In this document: positions 48,003 to 57,068 of the stretch, in pieces
Position numbering within the stretch: the first letter of the stretch is position 1
How the letters are laid out: each line of letters opens with the position of its first letter
From: an uncultured Pseudomonadota bacterium
GTDB lineage: Bacteria > Pseudomonadota > Gammaproteobacteria > Steroidobacterales > Steroidobacteraceae
Length of the DNA: 64,000 nt
NCBI GenBank assembly: GCA_903832085.1
Contig: CAIKZZ010000007.1
Coordinates: forward strand, 62,001-126,000
Reading direction: 5' to 3'
The notes under the pieces: model-generated
What the model was told of the DNA's origin: nothing
Databases searched by the model: none
Seen by the model: only the letters and a program-made list of their open reading frames with translations
Translations under genes and position numbers: made by a program

Positions 48003-48920
48003 TCATGCTGAACGTAGTTTGCATGCAAACTGAAGGATATATAACTCGACTCCGGCGACGCTTACACGCAGCTTTGCGGAAGCAACAATCTCAAAGCCGC
48101 TGACTTGCAACAATTTCGACAACGACTTCTCCGAGAAGAAATTGACATGCTCATGCCAATGCTTTTTAAGCCGCTGCAACTCGATCTCATGATTTCTCAT
48201 CAGATCCTCAAAAGGCACATCAATGTACAAGACAGAATCGGCGTCCATCGCGTTTTTAAGATCATTCAACAAACTCGCCGGATACGGGATGTGCTCCAGT
48301 ACATTGCTGCAAACAACAAGTCGGTAACTTCTTGAAAAGGCCTCCGCTCTACTAACAATTCGGGCCCCATCCACTGGATCTTTACTACTGATATCGTGAA
48401 TATCAAAGACCTCGCTCTGGCCTTTGAATGGCGTGTTTTTACCCGTATCACCACCCCAATCGAGAATGCTGAGCGGAAACTTCAGGTGCGGTGACAAAAA
48501 CGCCTCGATACGGTCCACGTAATCCAGCTCAGGCTGTAGCGCCGCGTTTCGCATCGCATAACCAGGCTCATAGAATTCTCTAAGGCTCGTGTATTGCTCA
48601 CCCCGATAATCGTGATACAGCTGAGCCAACTCAGTAGGCGAAAACCGTATATCAAGAAACAACAAGCCGCACTCTACGCAGCACAAAGATCTACACACAG
48701 AGTAGGCATTGCCACTTTTTATGGTCTTAAGGCCCCAACTTTCATCTATCACCACAGGCTCCCAACCAAGTGCCCGATGCGCCACAAAAGGCATCAGCAC
48801 GGCAGGCGATGATTTGAGTTGTTTACTGGCGCAGCAAACGCACGCACTTGCGATGCGCTCGTCGCTAACTACGGGGATGTAGGGCTCTGCACCTTGCTCA
48901 ATACTTTCTTTATCGCTCAT
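48003..48920 (-). CDS. SAM-dependent methyltransferase with N-terminal cysteine-rich (zinc-ribbon-like) region
   Basis: 305 residues. An N-terminal part holds CVCCAS near 26-31 and [10 protein letters not shown] near 76-85, which could form a zinc site as in nucleotide-sugar C-methyltransferases. A class I methyltransferase domain follows, with [11 protein letters not shown] (SAM glycine motif) and [13 protein letters not shown], then the [14 protein letters not shown] motif common in sugar/small-molecule methyltransferases. Substrate unknown; no polysaccharide genes are adjacent. It stands alone on the minus strand, is not preceded by a Shine-Dalgarno sequence, and seems AT-richer than its neighbours, so recent transfer is possible. 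Confidence 0.8.
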   Translation of the reverse strand: MSDKESIEQGAEPYIPVVSDERIASACVCCASKQLKSSPAVLMPFVAHRALGWEPVVIDESWGLKTIKSGNAYSVCRSLCCVECGLLFLDIRFSPTELAQLYHDYRGEQYTSLREFYEPGYAMRNAALQPELDYVDRIEAFLSPHLKFPLSILDWGGDTGKNTPFKGQSEVFDIHDISSKDPVDGARIVSRAEAFSRSYRLVVCSNVLEHIPYPASLLNDLKNAMDADSVLYIDVPFEDLMRNHEIELQRLKKHWHEHVNFFSEKSLSKLLQVSGFEIVASAKLRVSVAGVELYILQFACKLRSA

Positions 48921-49055
48921 AATGCGGTCGTCGGTAGCCAGATAGTGGGTTCCATGTTACGTCGCGTAAAACGTGGCGCATAGCTCTTTCAAGTAGCTGG
49001 GCGAACAAGCATCATCTGACCCGGCACCTGCGATACTGCAATGAGATCAGATCAG

Positions 49056-49127
49056 CGCTATAAGCCACCATGCGGCTTAGCGGGTAAGCTGAGGTACGGT
49101 TACAACTAGCGCCTAGTCACGGTGACT
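49056..49127 (+). promoter_or_regulatory. Leader hairpin and dyad upstream of scoAB
   Basis: CGCTATAAGCC (49056-49066) can pair with GGCTTAGCG (49074-49082) with a 2-nt bulge. Further on, AGTCAC-G-GTGACT (49115-49127) is a perfect 6-bp dyad centred 46 bp before the preferred scoA start. The latter looks like a small operator. No good -35/-10 pair is visible nearby. Suggestive only. Confidence 0.3.
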
Positions 49128-49166
49128 GGCTCTAACGACATTTTTGAGAAAAGACGGGGAGATGCG

Positions 49167-49874
49167 GTGAACAAGATCTATCCTACAGCCGCAGCGGCGC
49201 TTACCGGCATTATCCGCGATGAGATGCTACTAGCCGTTGGCGGCTTCGGGTTATGCGGCACACCCGAACTACTCATTGAAGCGGTCAAGAATTCGGGGGT
49301 TCGGAACCTCACGGTGATATCTAACAATGCCGGTGTCGACGGAATTGCGCTTGGCACGCTACTTACCACCCGCCAAATAAAGAAGATGATCTCGTCCTAT
49401 GTTGGTGAGAATAAAGAGTTCGAACGCCAATACCTCAGCGGCGAACTGGAGTTAGAATTTACGCCACAAGGCACGTTAGCAGAACGCCTGCGCGCGGGCG
49501 GCGCAGGTATTCCCGCATTTTATACACCCACAGGTGTTGGCACATTAGTTGCCGAAGGGAAAGAACAACGCGAATTTGACGGCACTCGCTACGTGCTCGA
49601 GAGGGCACTGCTGCCGGATATATCGCTAGTAAAAGCGCACACAGCCGACAAGAGCGGCAATTTACGTTTCCGCTATACAGCACGTAACTTTAACCCAGCG
49701 GCTGCAACGGCGGGTCGCATCTGTATCGTCGAAGCAGACCACATCGTTGAGACGGGCACAATTGCACCAGACGATGTTCATTTACCTGGCATTTATGTGC
49801 ATCGCATCGTGCACAATCCGAATCCAATTCGACACATTGAAAAGCGCACTTTGTCTGCGCCAGCAGGAGCCTGA
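49167..49874 (+). CDS. scoA: 3-oxoacid CoA-transferase, subunit A
   Basis: Alpha subunit of succinyl-CoA:3-ketoacid (acetoacetate) CoA-transferase family. 235 residues from GTG 49167, preceded by GGGGAG at 5-nt spacing; GTG 49122 has no ribosome site and lies in a dyad. [17 protein letters not shown] (the glycine-rich CoA-binding start), [44 protein letters not shown] are family blocks. scoB follows after one base, so the subunits are cotranslated. Used in acetoacetate or branched-chain catabolism; exact substrate not resolved. Confidence 0.93.
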   Translation: MNKIYPTAAAALTGIIRDEMLLAVGGFGLCGTPELLIEAVKNSGVRNLTVISNNAGVDGIALGTLLTTRQIKKMISSYVGENKEFERQYLSGELELEFTPQGTLAERLRAGGAGIPAFYTPTGVGTLVAEGKEQREFDGTRYVLERALLPDISLVKAHTADKSGNLRFRYTARNFNPAAATAGRICIVEADHIVETGTIAPDDVHLPGIYVHRIVHNPNPIRHIEKRTLSAPAGA

Positions 49875-49875
49875 C

Positions 49876-50517
49876 ATGCCGTGGACACAAGACCAGATGG
49901 CTGCTCGCGCTGCCAAGGAATTACAAGACGGCTATTACGTTAACTTAGGAATTGGTATACCGACGCTGGTTGCAAACCATGTCCCAGCGGATATCGAAGT
50001 TTGGTTGCAAAGTGAAAACGGCATGCTAGGTATTGGACCGTTCCCCACTGAAGAGCAAGTCGATGCCGACATCATCAATGCAGGCAAACAAACTGTAACG
50101 ACGATCCCTGGCTCTGCAACATTTGGTAGCGATCAAAGTTTTGCAATGATCCGTGGTGGCAAGATCAACTTAGCAATTTTAGGCGCGATGCAGGTCAGCG
50201 AAAAAGGCGACCTTGCCAACTGGATGATCCCAGGAAAAATGGTCAAAGGCATGGGCGGAGCAATGGACTTGGTTGCTGGCGTCGCGCGCGTCGTCGTAGT
50301 TATGGAACACGTTGCCCGCAAAAAAGACGGTACGACTGATCTTAAGATTCTGCCGCAATGTACTTTGCCGTTGACTGGAGTACAGGTGGTAGACCGTATC
50401 ATTACAGACATGGGCGTTATCGATGTAACCGAACATGGGCTGCGTCTTATTGAAACCGCACCCGGCGTCACACGCGAGGACATCGCAAAACATACCGGTG
50501 TGGCACTGCTTGATTAA
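49876..50517 (+). CDS. scoB: 3-oxoacid CoA-transferase, subunit B
   Basis: Beta subunit with the catalytic glutamate in [11 protein letters not shown] (SENG motif). 213 residues from ATG 49876, one base after the scoA stop; a longer frame from 49747 is inside sco[20 protein letters not shown] at the start and [21 protein letters not shown] near the end are diagnostic of the SCOT beta chain. AGGAGC lies just before the ATG. Acts with ScoA as the heterotetrameric CoA-transferase. Confidence 0.95.
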   Translation: MPWTQDQMAARAAKELQDGYYVNLGIGIPTLVANHVPADIEVWLQSENGMLGIGPFPTEEQVDADIINAGKQTVTTIPGSATFGSDQSFAMIRGGKINLAILGAMQVSEKGDLANWMIPGKMVKGMGGAMDLVAGVARVVVVMEHVARKKDGTTDLKILPQCTLPLTGVQVVDRIITDMGVIDVTEHGLRLIETAPGVTREDIAKHTGVALLD

Positions 50518-50609
50518 ATACTACGAGCAAGTCAGTTCGTCGATCCAACGGCTCTCGGGAAGACTACTCGGCAGGGGCACCCGATAAGTTTGCTCAGACA
50601 CCGCGTGGG

Positions 50610-52772
50610 TTACGCGACGGCTTTGAGTGCCTCAGGCCGAGAAACTGCATACCCTTGCACAAAGTCTACGCCCATACCACGGGCTGCGGCCAAAGACGCC
50701 TCGTCTTCAACCTGCTCCGCAATCACCTTAAAATGAAGCGAGTGCGCAAGCTGAATGATCGCGGATACCATCGCTTGGTTAACGGTATCCTTGGCAAGAT
50801 TGCGCATGTACATGCCGTCAATTTTTATGTAGTCAATCGTGAGTGTTTTTAGGTTCGCAAACGAACCTAGTCCACAGCCGAAATCATCGAGTGCAAATGT
50901 GCAGCCAAGGCCACGCAAGACGCTTATGAAGCGCCGCGCATGCTCAATATTGGCAACAACAGCCGCTTCCGTTACCTCAAAGCACACTTGGGCAGGCAGC
51001 ACACCGGTACGGTCCAGACACTCAACGACGAACTCTAAAAACTGCACATCACCCAGCGTCTGGCCTGATAAGTTGATTGTCATGCTTTGACCGGCGCCCA
51101 GCACAATACTACCCCGACCTAGCTCAGCGATCGCCGTTTGGACAACCCAACGATCGACCATCGACATTAACCGATACCGCTCAGCAGCCTCGAGGAAATC
51201 GGCTGGCATCTTAATTGAGCCGTCCTCGGCGATGAGGCGCACAAAAACCTCTAGCGCCGGACCGGTCTGATCGCTTATGCCGGACGGCTGAATCTCCTGC
51301 GTGTATAACAAGAAGCGACTATTGGTCAGCGCATTTTGTACGTGCTGCAACCACTGAATCTCTGCGCGCTGCCGCACCAATGGGGCATCTTCCGGTGAGT
51401 ACACGTGCACCTGTCCCTGCCCCATGCTCTTCGCGACATAGCAGGCTGAATCGGCAACTGCGATGGCATCTTCAACGGTACTAGCTGATCCTGTCAGATC
51501 AACCAAGCCAATACTGATACCAATCGAGAAAATCTTGTCGCGCCAAATAAAGCGATAATCGCGGACTGCTGCCGAGACGTTCTCGCAGATACTAACCGCT
51601 TGCTCGACTGGGCAGTCCAGCAGCAAAAAACCAAACTCATCACCACCAAGACGACCAACCGTATCCGTCTCGCGCAGTACTGTCTTGAGCAACGCTCCGA
51701 CTTCACGCAGCATGCCATCTCCAGCCATATGACCGCTCGTATCATTGACTGCTTTAAATCGATCAAGATCAAGAAAGCACAATACTTTCGCTTGCTGATC
51801 TGCGTGAGTGGCCGATAGCGCAGCCTGCAGCCTACGCTCGAACTCCTGGCGATTTACGAGACCTGTCAACGCGTCATGACTGGCCTGATAGGTCATCTGT
51901 CGCGTCACGCCACGCAGCTCTGAGATGTCATGCATAACGACGACGACGCCGACCATCTCATTGCGCTGGCCCGGAAGTGGGGTGACGCTCAGCTCGACAT
52001 TACGTTCAGTACCATCAGCACGTAACAAAAGCACAGACCGGCGTCCTGCGCGTAATTTTTGGCCCATCGCCAAAAATTCGGCGATCGGATCCACGATCAC
52101 CTGCCGGTTAGCTTCATCGAGCAATGTGACAGTATCGGCAAACTGCTGCCCCCTGACCGACCCGGGCGTAATACCCAACAGCCGCTCACAGGCCTTATTC
52201 ATAAAATCGACACGGCCTTTATTGTCAGTTGTGAGTAATCCATCCCCAAGCGCCTCAAGCGCGCTCTGGGCGCGCCCAGGGGAGGACTGCGCCCCAGACT
52301 GCTGCTGGCGCATCATTTCCATCGCCGTGTACAGAATGACGCGCTCACCGTGGTAGACCGTCAGCGTGCCGGTTAACTCAATACGAGTAACCTGTCCGTA
52401 GGGGTCGACAAGTTCTACCTCAAACCGCTCGGGAGCCGGCCGACCCGCGAGTCGGCGCTCAATATTATCTGCCACCAGCGGCCCGTAGTCTGGCGCGACC
52501 AAATCCACCAGCGAGCGGCCGGCGAGCGCCGCACTTTCTTCCCCAATAAGTGATGAAAATCTCTTATTTATCAATACAATATGAGTGTTGTGCAGCAACG
52601 CGGCTTCGTGAATGACAGCCAGCAGACTGTCGATACCGTCATCCATAGGCAAGGGCGTAGCCGGCGGCAATGCCACAGCGGCCGGCGCAGCAGATGACTG
52701 CCGCACACGTACCGCAGCCGCGATACCGACAGCGAGCGCCGCAAGTGGCGCAACGACAACAGCGGTCGACAT
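50610..52772 (-). CDS. PAS-GGDEF-EAL cyclic-di-GMP signalling protein
   Basis: 720 residues from ATG 52772 (GTG 52781 alternative). A hydrophobic N-terminal segment (VVVAPLAALAVGIAAAV) suggests a membrane anchor, followed by two PAS-like domains (about 45-160 and 170-290). The GGDEF domain has an intact RLGGDEFGF active site with an inhibitory RxxD (RETD) five residues before it. The EAL domain has EVFVRL at the EAL position and intact TINLSG, FEVTE, LDDFGCGLGSF, KIDG and AEQVED. Both cyclase and phosphodiesterase residues are therefore present. It stands alone on the minus strand after scoB. Confidence 0.92.
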   Translation of the reverse strand: MSTAVVVAPLAALAVGIAAAVRVRQSSAAPAAVALPPATPLPMDDGIDSLLAVIHEAALLHNTHIVLINKRFSSLIGEESAALAGRSLVDLVAPDYGPLVADNIERRLAGRPAPERFEVELVDPYGQVTRIELTGTLTVYHGERVILYTAMEMMRQQQSGAQSSPGRAQSALEALGDGLLTTDNKGRVDFMNKACERLLGITPGSVRGQQFADTVTLLDEANRQVIVDPIAEFLAMGQKLRAGRRSVLLLRADGTERNVELSVTPLPGQRNEMVGVVVVMHDISELRGVTRQMTYQASHDALTGLVNRQEFERRLQAALSATHADQQAKVLCFLDLDRFKAVNDTSGHMAGDGMLREVGALLKTVLRETDTVGRLGGDEFGFLLLDCPVEQAVSICENVSAAVRDYRFIWRDKIFSIGISIGLVDLTGSASTVEDAIAVADSACYVAKSMGQGQVHVYSPEDAPLVRQRAEIQWLQHVQNALTNSRFLLYTQEIQPSGISDQTGPALEVFVRLIAEDGSIKMPADFLEAAERYRLMSMVDRWVVQTAIAELGRGSIVLGAGQSMTINLSGQTLGDVQFLEFVVECLDRTGVLPAQVCFEVTEAAVVANIEHARRFISVLRGLGCTFALDDFGCGLGSFANLKTLTIDYIKIDGMYMRNLAKDTVNQAMVSAIIQLAHSLHFKVIAEQVEDEASLAAARGMGVDFVQGYAVSRPEALKAVA

Positions 52773-52968
52773 GACTGTCACAAGATTCTTACACCCTTAT
52801 CCGGCCATCATTCCGGCGAGATTGGCGGTCCTAGACCCTCAGCGAGGGCCTAGCGCCGCCATGAGTCCTAGCGGGACTAACCCGCGGCCAGCGGCTCCAA
52901 TAGCGCCAGACCGGCTAACTCCCCGAACCGCAATAGGATACCGAAGGTCATGGCGCGTATCTGCCCGA

Positions 52969-52996
52969 TTGACCATAATGCAGCGCGAATCATACT
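52969..52996 (+). promoter_or_regulatory. Possible pcm promoter
   Basis: TTGACC (52969-52974) and CATACT (52991-52996) are 16 bp apart on the plus strand, about 80 bp before the pcm start. Only the -35 is good. The rest of the 298-bp gap (52782-53079) shows no gene, repeat or hairpin I would stand behind. Confidence 0.35.
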
Positions 52997-53079
52997 TAGC
53001 CTGATTGCTTGTGACTCTACGTCTAACTCCGTAACCTGCCGCGTGAATCATCAAATCATCCGCAAACAGTGACCTAACC

Positions 53080-53730
53080 ATGGATTTTGAAACCGCAAGA
53101 CTACAAATGGTTGATCAGCAAGTCCGAACGTGGGACGTGCTGGACCCGCAAGTGCTCGACGTGATGGGACGAATCCCGCGTGAGCGGTTCGTCCCAGCGG
53201 CTTACCGGGATCTTGCTTTTGCCGATGCCCCTATACCGTTACGGGATGGCCAGCAGATGCTTCCACCGAAGCTGGATGCGCGCATCTTGCAAGCCTGTGA
53301 GATACAACACGGTGAATCGGTGATTGATATAGGTACCGGCAGCGGATTTTTGGCTGCTTGCCTGTCGGCTCTAGGCGCCAATGTCCAATCCATTGAAATT
53401 CGGTCTGAATTAGTTGCCGCAGCGAAAGATAACTTACAGGCGACCGGTTACGCTGGCATCGCGCTGCAGTGTGCCGATGCGACGACTTGGGCTCCCCTCG
53501 CACCCGTGGATGTGGTCATACTGACGGCCTCTTTACCAGTTTATGATGCCCGCTATGAGCACTGGCTAAAACTTGGTGGTCGGCTATTTGTCGTGACAGG
53601 CGTACGTGCTCCCATGAGCGCCCAACTGATCACGCGCACAGGCGCCAATGCGTATGCACGCCGCGAGCTATTCGAAACATCCATCCTACCGCTCGCCCAC
53701 GCGCCACAATCTTCCGGCTTTGTGTTTTGA
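53080..53730 (+). CDS. pcm: Protein-L-isoaspartate O-methyltransferase-like protein
   Basis: Repairs isoaspartyl residues by SAM-dependent methylation. 216 residues. ARLQMVDQQVRTWDVLDPQVLDVMG at the N-terminus and RIPRERFVPAAYRDLAFAD, MLPPKLDARILQAC and the SAM loop VIDIGTGSGFLAACLSALG are PCMT family features. The substrate motif is the shorter variant common next to tolC, so activity as true isoaspartate repair is likely but not certain. Rhodanese and TolC-like genes follow on the same strand. Confidence 0.88.
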   Translation: MDFETARLQMVDQQVRTWDVLDPQVLDVMGRIPRERFVPAAYRDLAFADAPIPLRDGQQMLPPKLDARILQACEIQHGESVIDIGTGSGFLAACLSALGANVQSIEIRSELVAAAKDNLQATGYAGIALQCADATTWAPLAPVDVVILTASLPVYDARYEHWLKLGGRLFVVTGVRAPMSAQLITRTGANAYARRELFETSILPLAHAPQSSGFVF

Positions 53731-53734
53731 TTTT

Positions 53735-54055
53735 ATGATCAAGGAACTGACGCCGACTGAATATATGCGCGACTACGCCAACGACCCACGCACGACCCTA
53801 CTTGATGTCAGGGAAGCGTGGGAGGTACAGATTGCCGCCGCACCGAAAGCGCTGCACATCCCCATGGGCTCTATCCCCGACCGGCTGGCCGAACTGGAGC
53901 GCAATCACCATATCGCCGTGCTGTGTCGCTCAGGTGGGCGCAGCATGCAAGTCGCGAACTTTTTGTATGCGCAAGGTTATCCAACTGTTTCGAATATCAC
54001 AGGCGGAATCTTGGCATGGGGCCGCGAACTTGATCCTTCACTTCCGGCCTATTAG
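53735..54055 (+). CDS. Single-domain rhodanese
   Basis: 106-residue sulfurtransferase-like domain from ATG 53735, 4 bp after the pcm stop. A longer frame from 53648 lies within pcm. LLDVREAWEVQIAAAPKALH and IPMGSIPDRLAELE precede the active-site loop CRSGGRS with the persulfide cysteine. Probably cytoplasmic, with no signal peptide. pcm-rhodanese-tolC is a recurrent gammaproteobacterial order, so a link to export-system or envelope function is only inferred. Confidence 0.92.
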   Translation: MIKELTPTEYMRDYANDPRTTLLDVREAWEVQIAAAPKALHIPMGSIPDRLAELERNHHIAVLCRSGGRSMQVANFLYAQGYPTVSNITGGILAWGRELDPSLPAY

Positions 54056-54152
54056 TAGTTAGTCGCACTAAATTGAATAATGTCAGCTCCGATATACTGC
54101 ATCGCTCGATAAACGCCAGCCTGCTTGATGGCTCACTTGGAAAGACGACCGA

Positions 54153-55538
54153 ATGAATATCGCATTACTGAAACGCGTCTCGCTATTCACCGCCGCCGCT
54201 TTACTTTTACCAGTACTTTCATGGGCGACGGATCTTAATGAAATATACCAGCGTGCATTACGTAACGATCCTGTGCTGCGGGAAGCCGAAGCAAATCGTA
54301 TGGCGGCACGAGAAACGCACCCTCAAGCTTTAGGCGCCTTGCTGCCACAGGTCAACGCTAACGGCTCTTATACGCACGACGAAATCAGTCAACCTGAAAC
54401 GCTGTTTGCAGGTACGACGCAGCAACTCATCCCAACTCTGACAAAAATCGATACTCCACGCTGGTCAGTGCAGCTACGCCAAACGCTGTTTCGTTGGGAC
54501 CAATTAGCCACTTTGCGCGAATCTGACGCCCAAGTAGCCCAAGCCGAAGTCGACTTTCGCGCAGCCCAACAAAGTCTGATCCTACGTACGGCGACTGCAT
54601 ACTTTAACGTGCTGGCAGCCCGCGACACGCTCGACGCAGCGCAAGCCTCTCACGAAGCGATTAGCAAGCAACTTGAGCAATCTGAAAAACGATTCGACGT
54701 CGGTTTGATTGCTGTGACCGACGTAGAGGAAGCAAAAGCTGCCGCCGACCAGGCAACCGCCACCGTCATTGAGTCTAAGCGCGCACTGGCAACCACACGC
54801 GATAGGCTGCGCGAACTCACTGGCGACTTCTTTGACGAACTCGCGCGCCCGGGGGATGACATTCCGCTAATTGCACCAGACCCAGAGAACGAAGATCAGT
54901 GGGTCAAGACAGCACTTGATCAAAATCTAAATCTGACGTCTGCACGCCTAGCTGCTGACATCGCCCGCAATAAGATTTCGGTCGCACATAGTGGTCACTA
55001 CCCAACCATTGACATTGTTGCGAGCCGCAGCGGTAGCAACACGAGCGGCAACACTCTCGCCCTAGGCACAGCATTTTCAGCCGATAGCAGCCTGAACGAC
55101 AAACAGATCAGCATTCAGATGACCATCCCACTCTATTCAGGCGGCATTGCCTCGTCACGCGTGCAAGAAGCGGTATACCGGCACCGCGCTGCGCGCGAGC
55201 GTCTTGAGCAAACAGCGCGAGAAACTGAGCGCATAGCGCGTGACTCATATCTTGGGGTTCTCGCAGAAATTTCGCGCATTCGGGCGCTCAAGCAAGCGCT
55301 GGCCTCCAGTACTGTTGCCTTGCAGGCCACGGAAGCGGGCTACGAAGTCGGCACACGTACCGCGGTGGATGTGCTGCTCTCACGCCAACGGCTCTTCGAT
55401 GCACAAACAAGTTACGCGCGCAGTAGGTATGACTACGTCATCAACGTACTCACTCTTGAACAGGCAGCGGGCATGCTCAATAGCGGCCGTCTCGAACGGG
55501 TTAATGGCTGGCTTGGTCAGACGGTGTCAGTCAAGTAG
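54153..55538 (+). CDS. tolC: TolC-family outer-membrane efflux/secretion protein
   Basis: 461 residues with a Sec signal peptide (LFTAAALLLPVLSWA), then DLNEIYQRALRNDPVLREAEANRMAARE, the repeated coiled-coil/alpha-barrel pattern (AALRAA/QAQAEVDFRAAQQSL; VEEAKAAADQATATVIESKRAL) and beta-barrel segments in each half, the TolC duplication. Forms the trimeric exit duct of type I secretion or RND pumps; partner genes are not in the window. Follows the rhodanese gene and converges on amtB. Confidence 0.94.
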   Translation: MNIALLKRVSLFTAAALLLPVLSWATDLNEIYQRALRNDPVLREAEANRMAARETHPQALGALLPQVNANGSYTHDEISQPETLFAGTTQQLIPTLTKIDTPRWSVQLRQTLFRWDQLATLRESDAQVAQAEVDFRAAQQSLILRTATAYFNVLAARDTLDAAQASHEAISKQLEQSEKRFDVGLIAVTDVEEAKAAADQATATVIESKRALATTRDRLRELTGDFFDELARPGDDIPLIAPDPENEDQWVKTALDQNLNLTSARLAADIARNKISVAHSGHYPTIDIVASRSGSNTSGNTLALGTAFSADSSLNDKQISIQMTIPLYSGGIASSRVQEAVYRHRAARERLEQTARETERIARDSYLGVLAEISRIRALKQALASSTVALQATEAGYEVGTRTAVDVLLSRQRLFDAQTSYARSRYDYVINVLTLEQAAGMLNSGRLERVNGWLGQTVSVK

Positions 55539-55578
55539 CCCTGTCAGCTCAGTTTTCCGAGGTAGTCGCCTGGCAGTA

Positions 55579-56916
55579 TTATTCAACGTAACCGCTCTCA
55601 CCGAACTCAGCAATATCGAGCCCAGCGATTTCTCCAAGCTCATCGACTCGCAGCCCTACAACGCGGTCGGTTAGCTTGAGCAGCACGTAACTAGCGAACC
55701 CCGCCCAGAATACGACGGCAGCGACTCCTAGTGCCTGCACTCCAATTTGTTGAATGATGCTGTAACCGAAAGAAAGACCCGTACCGCCAAGAGCCGTACT
55801 AGCAAAAACACCAGAGAGCATTGCGCCGACGATGCCCGCCACACCATGCACCGGCGATACGTCCAGCGCATCATCAACCGACATATTAGCCCTCATGGTA
55901 AGCAGCGCCCCAAAGGCAAGTACACTGCCGAGTGCGCCGATCACAACGCCGGCCACCAGCGACACGTAGCCGCAGGCGGGGGTAATCGCCACTAAGCCTG
56001 CGACAGCGCCTGTAATCAACCCTGTGACCGATGGTTTTCTGAAACGCAGCCATTCCGCTCCCATCCATGCAAGGGCTCCGGCACAGGCTCCAATGTGGGT
56101 CACGAGCAACGCCATCGCGGCATCGTCGTTCGCGGCGAGCGCAGAGCCACCATTAAAACCGAACCAGCCCACCCACAACATGCCACCGCCTATAGCGACC
56201 AATGGCACAGAGTGGGCCGGCGTCACTGTACGGCGTCGCTCACGATCGCCGATCACGAACGCCGCGACCAACGCCGACACTCCCGCGGTTACATGCACGA
56301 CCAAACCCCCAGCAAAGTCGATGACGCCTCGATGTGCGAGCCAGCCCGTGCCCCACACCCAATGAGCAACGGGCGCGTAGACCACGATCGACCAGAGCGC
56401 TGTGTACATCAGTACCGCGGGGAAGCGCATACGCTCTGCAAAACCGCCAAGAGACAGCGCCGGGGCGATAAGCGCAAAAGTCATCTGAAACAACAGGTAC
56501 GCTGCAGCTGGCACAGTTCCATGCAGGGTGCCACGCAACTGACTACTTGAAGTAATATTGCTAAACGTGCACAGCCACTCATTGCAATCGCCATCAGGGC
56601 CAAATGCCAGTGGAAAGCCAATAAATAGCCAGATTAGTGAAGCCACACATGCGACCGCAAAGCACTGCGCGAGCACCGACAGCACGTTCTTACGGCGTAA
56701 AAAGCCACCGTAAAACATCGCAAGCCCTGGCAAACACATAAATAGAACGAGGGCGCTCGCGACGAGCAGCCATGCAGTATCACCATGATCGAGAACCGTC
56801 GACTCGGCTAACGCAGGAGAGGAGCCTGCAACCAAAAAGGCTGCCAGCACGCTCTGCACATAGCGCTTAGGTGAAAGCAACGCGTTCCACGCGCCAGCCT
56901 GCAAGAATCTTTTCAT
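55579..56916 (-). CDS. amtB: AmtB-family ammonium transporter
   Basis: 445 residues, signal-like start and about 11 helices. DTAWLLVASALVLFMCLPGLAMFYGGFLRRKN, WLFIGFPLAFG, FQMTFALIAPALSLGGFAERM and DFAGGLVVHVTAGVSALVAAFVIG with the pore histidine pair (HVTAG and later VHGVAGIVGAM) are intact. No glnK is adjacent, unlike most amtB loci. No sigma-54 element with the needed GG and GC spacing was found upstream; a sigma-70-like pair is listed instead. Converges with tolC. Confidence 0.95.
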   Translation of the reverse strand: MKRFLQAGAWNALLSPKRYVQSVLAAFLVAGSSPALAESTVLDHGDTAWLLVASALVLFMCLPGLAMFYGGFLRRKNVLSVLAQCFAVACVASLIWLFIGFPLAFGPDGDCNEWLCTFSNITSSSQLRGTLHGTVPAAAYLLFQMTFALIAPALSLGGFAERMRFPAVLMYTALWSIVVYAPVAHWVWGTGWLAHRGVIDFAGGLVVHVTAGVSALVAAFVIGDRERRRTVTPAHSVPLVAIGGGMLWVGWFGFNGGSALAANDDAAMALLVTHIGACAGALAWMGAEWLRFRKPSVTGLITGAVAGLVAITPACGYVSLVAGVVIGALGSVLAFGALLTMRANMSVDDALDVSPVHGVAGIVGAMLSGVFASTALGGTGLSFGYSIIQQIGVQALGVAAVVFWAGFASYVLLKLTDRVVGLRVDELGEIAGLDIAEFGESGYVE

Positions 56917-56951
56917 CTGATCGCACTCCCCGTACGAACGATTTTAAAAAG

Positions 56952-56981
56952 ATCATATCACTGTCAAAAATAACCTTGCAA
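56952..56981 (-). promoter_or_regulatory. Possible sigma-70 promoter of amtB
   Basis: Minus-strand TTGCAA (plus 56976-56981) and TATGAT (plus 56952-56957) are 18 bp apart, about 36 bp before the amtB start, in the AT-rich 151-bp gap to waaA. Plausible but unproven. A perfect TTGACA (plus 56962-56967 in the complement) also lies here without a well-placed -10. Confidence 0.4.
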
Positions 56982-57068
56982 ATCCTTAAGTTGGCGATAG
57001 ACACCAAAGCGAACGCGCTCGCATCAGCGATGCATCGAACCTTTACTGTTTTATTAAAATTAGCGAAA

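Noticed and set aside
48921-49121. tRNA or small RNA gene in the gap before scoA
   Set aside because: No cloverleaf, TTCRANY box or promoter-terminator pair could be assembled by eye.
56917-57000. Sigma-54 promoter before amtB (TTGCA present)
   Set aside because: The GG expected 10 bp before the GC of the -12 element is AC here, so the essential -24 element is missing.
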